A stretch of DNA of 64,000 bases, taken from the NCBI GenBank assembly GCA_016858145.1, contig JAEHOE010000102.1, forward strand, positions 1-64,000, written 5' to 3'. The notes under the pieces were generated by a model. That model was not told where the DNA came from. It saw only the letters and a list, made by a program, of their open reading frames with translations, and did no database searches. Made by a program: the position numbers and the translations under genes. Numbering within the stretch: position 1 is the stretch's first letter; each line of letters opens with the position of its first letter. This document shows positions 55,574 to 64,000 of the stretch, piece by piece. This stretch comes from Edaphochlamys debaryana (taxonomy: Eukaryota > Chlorophyta > Chlorophyceae > Chlamydomonadales).

Positions 55574-56340
55574 GGGGGGGGCAGGGGGGGAGAGTGAGGG
55601 TGCGTGGAAAGGGGACGGGGGCAGGCGGCGGGAATGCCTACACTACTTAGTCGGGGGGGGGGGGCGGGGAAGGGGGGGCGGGGAACGAACCCGGTGGGGA
55701 GCGCGGGATGGGCACGAGGCAGGGGACCGTGTGCATGACTCATGCACAAGGTCGGACCTTGTGAGAGCGGCGACCATGGTAGTAGTGTCCTCTTGCTTGT
55801 GACGTCGAGCTCGAGGTTATGCTAGGGTCGCGTTTGCGGACTCGTGACTCCATCCTGGGCCGGAGGGCGCAACGGAGCGAGGGGCAGCATGCAGCGCAGG
55901 GTGGGGAGCCCGGAGGAGCACGGCTAGAGAGACTGGCGGGATACAGTAGGCTCCTGCGGGGAAGGGTAGCCGCGGCCCAGGGCCGATGGAATGGCGGATG
56001 GCACGGACCGGAGGAGTGGAGAAGTCCGAAGGTAAGCGCGCTTTCACCGGCCTGTCTCGAGGCAGCGTCGCCAGCCCGATTGAGATGCCGCACGCGTCGG
56101 CTCAACTTCCAAACCTTGCGAAGCCTGCAGCGCCAACGCGAGACTCAAGACCGAGATGAACCCTTTTGCATAGCGCAGAGCGAGGCGCGCCAGCTGCTCG
56201 GGCGGCCCAAACCTCCGAGCCTGTACTGCGTCAGACCAGGGTGTACCACACCGCCCGAGAACTCTCCAGACCGGGCCCCCGCGGTCGTGGCCGAGCCCTC
56301 TCTACCCACTACACACCCTCACGAAATCAGCTAAATTGTT
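55574..56340. other. Spacer between sulfotransferase copies 2 and 3
   Basis: The spacer begins with the same 3' flank as copy 1, then G-rich sequence (a G run near 55653-55664) and unique sequence. The conserved upstream words of copy 3 lie at its right end. No coding exon was recognised. Confidence 0.55.
56178..56236 (+). promoter_or_regulatory. Conserved upstream words, sulfotransferase copy 3
   Basis: GAGCGAGGCGCGC (56178-56190) and TACTGCGTCAGAC (56224-56236) lie 163 and 117 bp before the ATG. Both match copy 1 in sequence and nearly in spacing. Confidence 0.5.
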
Positions 56341-59070
56341 ATGGCTCGCCCGACACCTCGCCGCTGCTGCACGGGCCTTCTCGCGGCATCGTTCCTGGCC
56401 ATGGCAATGTTGGTCCCTGCAGATTTGACGCGCCGAGAGAGAAGCCCTGATGTCTTGGACTTCGCAGCTGTGGGGCAGCAGAAGAGGTGAGTGGCTTGCG
56501 TTGCGGGCCATGGATGAGCATCCATGGCTCGCCCCAGCTCGCCGCCGACACGCAACTCTTTCCCTCGCAGCGGCACCAGCACGCTATGGATGCTCCTGAC
56601 CTCCAACCCTGTAATCAAGAGCGTCTTCACTACAAAAGTACGCGAGCAGCCCATTCGTTGCCGTGGCACAGCCGGCCGGGGCCCCCATCCGTGCTCGCCA
56701 CGTGCCCCGCCGGCCGTCCTGCCCCGCCCGGGACGGACCCCGGCGGCGGCGCGACCCTGCCGAAGCGCCTCTCGAGCTGTGTCCGTGCCGCCCCGTTGCA
56801 GGAGTCGTTCTGGTTCAACTCCAACCGCTACGTCACGCCCACATGCAGCAAGCCCCTCGAGCCGTACCTGAAGGTTAACTGGCGTGCGGGACCTTGCGGG
56901 AGGTCTCGGCTGGGCGGTGGGCGTCTCTGCCCCACTTCCCCATCCATCCCCTCCCCCAGGCGGTTGCTGAGCAGCGGCAGAATGCAATCCATTCCGTGTT
57001 GGTTGGTGCGTGGGTCGCAGCAGGCTCAAAGGGGGAGGACCCGGCGCGTCATTCGCTGAGCCTGCTGGCCCCCGTGTCACCGCGGCTGAACGGATCGGGC
57101 CCTCCTTGCGCGACTCGGGTCCCCAGCAGCCCCTCCCTTGCTCCCTCAATACGACACGGCTGCCTCCTCAGAAGCATGGTATCCTGTTCGTCCGTGCGCA
57201 GGCGACTGGAGCGCCACGCACCTGTCCTGCCCCTGCTGCCCCCAGGCGCTCAAGCGGGTCAACCCCGGCCTCAAGGTGCGTACGGCAGCGTGTACGGCGT
57301 GTATCAAGTAAATCGTACGGCCTGCCACGGGTGCATCGTACGGCGCCACAGAACCTGTGCTGTTCCGCAGTAGGACCCGAGCGCACCGCAACGCCAGTAG
57401 CCCCGCACCTCCCGCCCCCGGGCCCCTCTCACGACACTGCCCATGATTGACCCTCGAGGCCATAACCTGCACGCTTCACCGCTACCTCCTCGCGCAGATC
57501 GTAATCCTGCTGCGTGACCCGATCGAACGCACACGGAGCCGCTTCCGGGAGCAAGAGGAGCTAGGTCTGTTGGGGCAGCCCCCCTCGTCTCTGGCCCAGG
57601 TGGGAGGGTGGGTGGGCGGGAGGCGGTAGGGTGGGGCCGGCGTCGGTGATGGCTATTCCAGTTCATTGAAGTAAATTTTGCGCCATGTCCCTCGTCCCCC
57701 CCTCCCCTCCCATGTCCCTGTTCCAAACCCCTCCCCACCAACGTCCCTCGTCCCCGCATCCCCTCCCCTCCAGTGTCAGCCCGACCCCAGGGCCATGGGC
57801 TATGAGCTCCAAGACGTGGCCGCGCCCCCCTTCCCTCCCCTTCCCCTGGGCCCCAACGCCTCCGCCCCCTCCTTCGCTGCCTACGTGGCGGCCCGGCTGC
57901 CGCTGCTGGAGGCGTGCCTGGGGCGGGCGCAGGGATACGGGGGTGGGGGCGCAAGGGGCGGAGGAGATCTGCTTGACGAGCTGACAATGCAGTGCCTGAT
58001 GTGGGACCGTGAGTGGCGGGGATGACTAGAGGGCGTTGGGTGGCTAAACAGCAGCGGGAGGCGGGTCCTGCGGCTGATGGCGGCTTGAACGCGTGCCCCA
58101 AGGCACTGCCTTGCTAGTAGGCCTGATTCCCAACGCCCTACCCATGCCTTACGATCAACCCCTGCTATCTCCATGGTACCGACACCCCTCTCCTCTCATA
58201 CCCCCAGACATCCTGGGTTTCTCTGTGTACGACACCTTCCTCTCCAACTACTGGCGCAGCTTCAGCCCCAAGCAGGCACGTGTGGGCGCCCTAGGGTCTT
58301 CCGGTATCTGGGGAACCGCAATATGGGGAGGAGCCGCGAATGATGGAGTGCGTGTCTCCCTCCCAAGCCTAATGGCTCCTGCCGCCCCCGCCATCTCATG
58401 ACAGGTGCTCGTGTCGTACACATCGGATCTGGCTCGCGACCCCCTCCGCGTGGTGCGGGCGGTCGAGGCTCACATCGGCGCCCCCCGCCACCCCTACACG
58501 CGGGGGCAGCTGCGGGTGGCGTACAACAGCCACGAGGGGGGGTACGGATGGGCGTGCCCGGGCGGAGCCACGCGGCTCGAGACTGATGAGGGGCAACCAC
58601 GGAAGGTAGGCAGGTCGGCCTCGGGAGCTTGAGCGGATGTCTGCCCTTTGGCGCCTTCGGTAAACCTTCCCCATCCCCTTCGGCTTGCCGTTGCCCCTGA
58701 ATTGCAGAGGGCCCACGGGGGAAAGCAGGCCCATGCCCCCCCGGCAGCTGCAACCCAGCCGATGCCACCGGGCTGCGCGCGCACCGGCAGCCACCCCGCC
58801 CGCTCCACCGCCGCTACAAGCTTTCGGGGTGAACGGGCAGAGGCTAGACCGGCAACAGCCCGAGGAGCGGGGCCTGAGGCGGGGCGGGCGGAGGGCGGGG
58901 TGAGGCGAGAAGCCGAGGCGGAGGACGAGGCGGAGGACGAGGCGGCGGAGGAGCGGGCGGTGGCGCGGCTGCGTGCGTTCTACGGCCCCTCGGTGCGGCG
59001 GCTGGTGGCGTGGGCGGAGGAGGGGCGCATCCCGCCAGTGCCGGGGGCGTGGCGGAGGGACTACGCGTAG
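56341..59070 (+). CDS. Carbohydrate-type sulfotransferase, tandem copy 3
   Basis: Ten exons again: 56341-56486, 56571-56637, 56802-56873, 56960-57005, 57202-57275, 57498-57599, 57780-58008, 58208-58275, 58405-58605 and 58708-59070; 455 residues. The N-terminal exon is 18 bp shorter than in the other copies but starts like copy 1 (MARPTPRRC versus MARSTARRC). PAPS sites: GQQKR then SGTSTLWML, and VILLRDPIERTRSRF. Exon 6 ends differently (EELGLLGQPPSSLAQ), exon 9 ends GGATRLETDEGQPRK, and the exon 10 linker is longer with an acidic EDEAEDEAAEE run. These are the places where acceptor preference or stability might differ. The GC donor after 58275 is conserved. All splice sites and the frame are intact. 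Confidence 0.87.
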
Positions 59071-59234
59071 CGGTGCGGGGGGCGGGGCGGGTGGTCAAAG
59101 CATGTGCAACTCACGAAGCCCCAAACCCTCCTGGCGAGGCATGGGGCCTATGCGGCTGTGCTTAGGGCTCAAGCTGCTCAAGGACTTGCGTGGGGCCGTG
59201 GGGAATAGCCGGGCCTGATGCTGACAGCACGGTG

Positions 59235-59375
59235 TGCGCGGGGGCCTGCGTGTCGCACTAGTAAGGGAACGTGGATGGGGGGGCCTGCGTGTCGCTCAAG
59301 GATACGTGGATGGGGGATTATTATAGACAACGGGGCGTAGTGCCGCGGAGTCGTGGATGGGGAGGCCTGCGTCAG
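59235..59375. repeat. Degenerate ~40-bp tandem repeat
   Basis: GGGGCCTGCGTGTCGC followed by AAGG and ACGTGGATGGG occurs twice (59238-59278, 59280-59314). A third partial unit (CGTGGATGGGGAGGCCTGCG) lies near 59352. It is intergenic. Confidence 0.7.
59314..59348 (+). repeat. Short dispersed repeat, partner at 30669-30703
   Basis: The 23 bp at 59326-59348 (GACAACGGGGCGTAGTGCCG, then CGG) are the exact complement of 30669-30691. The similarity extends about a dozen bases further with two transitions. Confidence 0.7.
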
Positions 59376-60062
59376 TTGGGCTGAAGAAGAGGTGGGGCTG
59401 TTGGTGCATTGGGGAGGAATGACTTATGGGGAGGATGTGGCGAAAGAGGATTTGAGGGCCGGGCAGGGCCCTGGGCGTCGAGGGGGCCCAAATCGGGGGG
59501 TGGGGTGGGGCAGGAAGCTTGGCCCCCACCGTGTTGCGTAAAGGGGCAACTCTTGATGACAGCGGCGAAGTGTCAGGGGTAGAGAGCGAGGTTGTGGCGC
59601 GCAACCAAGCCCAGTCCTACGACGCCGTAGGCCCAGAGGCCTGGCCAGTCGCCTGCCAGCACACGTCACGGGTCGTGACAGCGTCGTGACCATCCCGTAC
59701 CGTTGTCACAGTCGTCAGCCATACACTGCCCTAACTCCCTCGCCGGGAAGAACGATGCCGGCGATACATAGGTCCATGGCGTGCGGGACGGGCGAGGACG
59801 GGCGGAGGCGAGGCACGGCACGCGATGAGGGCGGTTGCTGAGACTCGGGGCGCTCAACACCCGCGTCATACCATCTACCATATCCGTCTTGTACTATCTA
59901 GTTTGTGTTTGTGGCACTGTAGCCTCGTGATCCCAGTCGCGTGCGTCGCGTGGGCCGCGCTAGGGCTCACTACTGCCGAGCACTCCGCACCCGGGTCCAG
60001 GACCCAGCTTGCCTCGTCGTCATCAGAGCATAGGGTCTTTCGGACACGGCGGGCTTGCAGCG

Positions 60063-63000
60063 ATGAGGCCGCTGCGGGCCACCATCGCGGTGGTGGCGCT
60101 AAGCTTGCTCGCGGCAGCTGTGGAGGCTGGTTACAGCATCGAGTCGGCAGGGGTGAAGATCATTATGCCTCCCGACCAGAAAAAGGTGGTCAAGATGGCG
60201 ATGGCGGATTTCGGAAAGGTGCGTCTCCGCCAGACCTTGCAGCGGTTTGGAAACCCAGTCCATCGACCGGAAATCGAGCCTTGCGCACATGTCTCTCCAA
60301 AGCCGGGCACTCAAGGAGGGTTGGCAATTCACGCGTTGCAGTCGGCAAGCTGGCCAGCGTCACATCCGGCTGATCCAAGCCTATGCAGGTCCACGTAATG
60401 GGAACCGCGTTGGCGTGCAAGCCATTTGCATATTCGTGGGCCCAGAACACCAAGCACCGTAACCCGCGACTCGCGCGTCTGCCTTGGCAAGGTGCCAGCA
60501 TCGCGTCCACACGGACTTAAGTGTTTACGCCCGTTGAAGGCTGGAGCAGGGAACGTCGCGGCCTCTTGGTCCCCATAACACCCTTCCGGCTGGGCACGCC
60601 AGTGCGGCGCCTGGGGCGCTCAAATCCCCCCCCCCTCGCCTTCCAATCCTTGCCTGCAGCCCAAGTATGGTGGCTCCATGATTGGCTCGCTGGTGTACCC
60701 AACCTCGGCCACCGGCTATCCGTCGGCCAACAACAACCTGGGCTTCAAGTGCTACCCAGAGGACTGCCAGTACGGCTGCGAGTTGTTCAATGTACGGCAG
60801 GACGGAGGATGGGTGTTGGGAGCGGTTGTAGTGGTGTTGCGGGGGTTTGATGTGGGTTCCTCGAGGGCGGCGAGGCGGGCTGGCTGCGGCTGTGCAGGGG
60901 GTTCAACCGGAGGTCATAGCCGGGATGCCGGAACTGTAGCGCCGGAAAGGGACACGGCGCGCTAAGGAGCTCCCTTGTCATGAAACGGTACCAGTTTCGA
61001 AGGCGGGGACGACCCACTACGCCTCCCCAGGCATACCACCAGCCCCCCCCCTCCCCCCAACCGGTACTCGCCGCTTCCACCTGCTTCCTCCTCCTTCTGA
61101 GCCAGTCCTCCCTGCGCCCCTCCCCTTTGTCTCCCCTCCTCCTGGCGACCCCCCAGACCTCCATTCCCCCCTTCCGCATCCCGCGAGAGGCGGGCAAGTT
61201 CAACATCATGCTGCTGGACCGCGGCCCACGTGAGGAGGGAGCCCAGCCCTTGAGGGGGGGGCGGGCAAGCTTCTTCTAGGCAGGAGGGCGGCAAGTGTGC
61301 ACAGGGCAAGGGGAGGTCAGCAGCGCTATGGGCGTCTTCCTCGGGCTTCGAAGCACGGGGCGGGGCGGGAGGAGCCCAGCCCGGGTGGGTTTGCGGGGGG
61401 CAGGGGGGCGAGCAGTTCTTCTCCAACTTGCAGTGGTTGCGGGCGGGTTTGGGCGCGTCGTGGGGCAGGGGTGGGGCACAGGCTTCGCAGGGCTGCCGGG
61501 GACGCAGGGGCCGGCCCCCGGAGGCACGGGGTGGCGAGCGGCATGCCCCCGTCAGGCGGGGGCGGGTCCTTAGGGGATCCCGGGAACCCCCCTCCCTACA
61601 CACACACACCGTCTGGGCGCACGTAGCAGTTGGCTGGTATGCACTTGGGCGGACCGCGGGGGCGAGCGGCCGAGGCTGCCCGGCTGGGGCCGGGCCAGCG
61701 GTTGCGGCCTGGCGGCCCCTCCTAGGGACCCCCGCGGCCTCCACGTGTGTGCGGAGCTCCAAGCTGCCTACACCAGGGTTCGCACGCACACGTCCCGCCC
61801 CGGCTCATGCGAGCAGCCCTCCACACACCTCCCCCTCCCCCTTCCTCCAGGCAACCAGCTCGGGCACACCGCCTGCTACTTTTTGGACAAGATCTACCAC
61901 GCGCAGCTGGCGGGCGCGGACGCGGTCAGTTGGCGGTTGGTCGTTGGCGGTTGGGGCGGTTGATGGCAACGACCATCACGCGGGCGATGACTCCCCCGCT
62001 CGTCATGCGCCCACCTCCCGCCCTGTTGGTTTTGGCATTCTCAACCGCCAATGTGTCAATGACCACCCCGGTCGTTGCCCCCTGCCACACCCACCCCCCT
62101 CCCCTCCCCCAAAGACTAACCCGGTCGGTCCCCCCCCCCTCCCGCCCCCTCCACCCCTCCAGGTGCTGGTGGCTAACGATGAGACGGGTGACCTGTCCAC
62201 CGCTGTGGCACCGGAGGACGACGACACAGCCAAGTGGGGCGGGGGCGGGAGGGGGGGACTTGAGGGGGGGGGCTGTTCTCGTACTGCTCAGCGGCAGCGG
62301 GGGTTTGTCAGGGGCCGGGGTCTGTGTGTGCGGAGGACGGCAAGGGGGCCGGAGGCGGTAGTCGCTGTGTTTGATGTGCCCAGGCAGGCGGGGGGAAGGG
62401 GGGGAGCGGGGGTCTGTGGGCCCCGGGGACGACGACACGGCAAAGCGGGGATTGGGGCGGGGGCGGGGGCGGGGGGTGGAGGGGTGTGGTGGTGAGCGGG
62501 GTGGATTCCGCTGCGCTTTGAGGCATGTGGGTCGGGCCCTGCTCAGAGTGTCTGAGATGGACGGAGGGGGCTCAGGGCGGGGGCCAGGGGGCCCATGATG
62601 TCTCTCCGTCCCTCCTCCTGGTCCTCCCCCCGTCCCTCTCCCCCCCCCCTGACCCTCTCCCCCCTCCCCCCCTGACCCCCTCCCCCCCTTGACCCTCCCT
62701 CCCCCCCTGTCAGGACCCTGGCCGCCATCGACATCTCCGCCGCCATGATCTCGCTGGAGGACGCGCTGCTGCTGCGGGAGCTGCTGCGCAACGGCCCCGT
62801 GCAGCTGCAGCTCAACTGGACGGCCGTGGTGCCCAAGCAGGCCGTGGTGGGTCAAGGGGCGGGGGGCTGGGGGTGGGGGGTGGGTGGGTGGGGAAGGGGT
62901 GCCCAAGCAGGCCGTGGTGGGTAAAGGGGCGGGGGGCTCGGGGTGTGGGGGGGTGGGGGGTGGGGGGGAAGGGGTGCCCAAGCAGACCGTGGTGGGTGGG

Positions 63001-64000
63001 GGAAGAGTGGGATGGGGGGGGGTTGATCATTGACGAACTGGAAACCGGAGCGATTTAGGGGTGTGTGGCGGCAGCCAGCGAGCCCAATGCGTACCAAGGT
63101 TTGGAGGGGGCGGTAGGTGGGTGTGGGTGGCGAGTTGGGGGTGTGTGTGGGGCAGCTGGGGCTGGGGGCAGGGCCGCCGAAGCAGGCCATGGTGGGGACA
63201 GGGGGTGGGGAGTGAGGGGGTTGTGGTACAGGGTACAATGCGGGGGGAGGCGGGGGCGTTGCGGCAGGCCGCGGTGCCCTGGCGGGCGGTGGTGGGTACA
63301 GGGGGGGGCTGAGGGCGGCGGGGGGAGTGGCGGCAGAGCGTGTGACCCAGGATCGGGGTCTGGGCCGGGGCCGTGTTGACAGGGAGCAAAGGGATCGGGG
63401 CTTGGGGGCGGGGTCGGGGTGGGGGAGCCCGGGCGGTTGGGCGCTGAAGCGTCGGTCGGGCGTGCGGGCGGGGGGCTGGCATGGGTCCTCGCCGCCGCCT
63501 GAACCCGCCTTTCCCGCCCTCCTTTCAACACCCGTCCCCCTCACGCGCCCCGCTGGGCAACTGGGCGGCTGGCTGGCCGCCCCTTTCCTCCCCTCGATAC
63601 AGCCCCTCCCCACTCCCCCGCTCACCCCCCGCGCACCCCCCGATGGCCACCCCCCCTCACCCCCCAGGTGGAGTGGGAGTTCTGGACCAACTCCAATGAC
63701 GAGTGCGGCGCCGGCTGCCGGTCCCAGATGGACTTCGTGAGGGTGAGGGGAGGGGGGGGAAGCAGGACGGCGGGGCGGACGGGTGGTTCGTGCGGCGGGA
63801 GGGAGGTGACGGGAGGGGGTTGAGGGACATCCCTCGCGATCTTCGTACGCTCAAATTATCTTCCCTCCCCCCCTCCCCCCTCACCGCCCTCTCCCCTCTC
63901 CCCCCCCCCCCCCAGGACATGCGGGACAAGGCCCAGGCCATGGAGGCCCGCGGCCAGGCCCGCTTCACGCCCCACTACCTGCTCTGGAACTGCCCGGCGG
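60063..64000 (+). CDS. Vacuolar sorting receptor, 5' part, cut by the window edge
   Basis: Exons: 60063-60218, 60660-60791, 61157-61229, 61851-61924, 62163-62233, 62714-62846, 63668-63742 and 63916-64000 (continuing). Phases agree throughout. Plant VSR/BP-80 receptors are type I membrane proteins that bind vacuolar cargo in the Golgi/prevacuolar route. The ATG at 60063 opens a signal peptide (LRATIAVVALSLLAAAVEA). A PA-type lumenal domain follows: PKYGGSMIGSLVYP, IMLLDRGP, a Tyr-Phe-x-x-K-like stretch (CYFLDKIYHAQLAGADA), VLVANDE, AMISLEDALLLRELL. The VSR-specific signature comes next: VEWEFWTNSNDECGAGCRSQ and RFTPHYLLWNCP. EFWTNSNDECG is nearly invariant in plant receptors, so the assignment is firm. 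The EGF repeats, transmembrane segment and tail lie beyond the window. Confidence 0.92.
62898..63303 (+). repeat. Decayed copies of a receptor exon end and donor
   Basis: The exon end and donor at 62829-62852 (GTGCCCAAGCAGGCCGTG|GT, then GGGT) recur at 62899 (near-perfect, donor intact), 62972 (one change in the exon part), 63174 (CCGAAGCAGGCCATG|GTGGGG) and more weakly at 63262-63300. All are direct copies within the same 821-bp intron. The first two are about 70 bp apart. Confidence 0.85.

Larger units (their letters stand above)
59071..60062. other. Intergenic with short tandem and dispersed repeats
   Basis: No coding exon was recognised between the last sulfotransferase and the sorting receptor. 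It holds a degenerate tandem repeat (59235-59375) and a segment shared with 30.67 kb. 59.7-60.06 kb is the likely promoter/leader of the receptor. Confidence 0.5.

Noticed and set aside
48683..59070. The idea that one or more sulfotransferase copies are pseudogenes
   Set aside because: All ten exons in each copy have usable splice sites, consistent phases, intact PAPS-binding motifs and a normal stop.
1..64000. CRISPR arrays, rRNA or tRNA genes and bacterial-type operons
   Set aside because: No regularly spaced identical repeats with unique spacers, no rRNA signature and no cloverleaf that I could support were seen. The genes are intron-rich and eukaryotic.

Overview
The window looks like nuclear DNA of a green alga of the volvocine/Chlamydomonas kind. 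It is GC-rich. Genes are split into many short exons with GT(G/A)AG-type donors and C-rich acceptors, and introns are full of G/C-rich low-complexity sequence. Candidate TGTAA polyadenylation signals lie 3' of some genes. The gene content is eukaryotic and green-lineage: a plant-type vacuolar sorting receptor, a Raf-like MAPKKK, tubulin cofactor E, a nucleotide-sugar transporter, a PP1 inhibitor-3 and HYR/CUB secreted proteins. No rRNA, tRNA or CRISPR was recognised.

Layout. 1-4.5 kb is repeat-rich and gene-poor. 4.57-6.17 kb (-) holds a trypsin-fold serine peptidase. A 410-bp (CCCCCCT)n tract leads into the 3' exons of a small unrecognised membrane protein (7.78-8.80 kb, +). 10.0-15.9 kb (-) encodes a large secreted modular protein: five copies of an unnamed ~100-residue repeat, about five HYR modules and a CUB-like end. 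18.8-25.9 kb (-) is a Raf-like kinase. It faces a gene on the + strand (26.9-29.5 kb) with two possible Alba/SpoVS-like repeats. 31.0-31.25 kb is a hAT-type MITE with a perfect 8-bp target duplication, next to the apparent end of a poorly resolved - strand gene (31.25-32.9 kb). PP1 inhibitor-3 (33.8-34.2 kb, -) is divergent from a nucleotide-sugar transporter (35.0-40.3 kb, +). Tubulin cofactor E follows (41.1-48.1 kb, +), with a second candidate element inside one intron. Three intact tandem sulfotransferase genes fill 48.7-59.1 kb (+). A vacuolar sorting receptor starts at 60.1 kb and runs off the right edge.

Several products belong to the secretory pathway: nucleotide-sugar transporter (Golgi import), sulfotransferases (sulfation), vacuolar sorting receptor and the HYR/CUB protein. 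This suits an alga with a sulfated glycoprotein matrix, but no operon-like co-regulation is implied.

The most unusual signal is a pattern I call splice-junction echoes. In at least six genes, on both strands, an intron carries one or more decayed direct copies of the adjacent exon end together with its splice site. The clearest is a ~100-bp-period array in the transporter gene. Exon coordinates were derived by hand from reading frame, splice signals and phase. They are consistent to the base where stated, but no transcript evidence was available.
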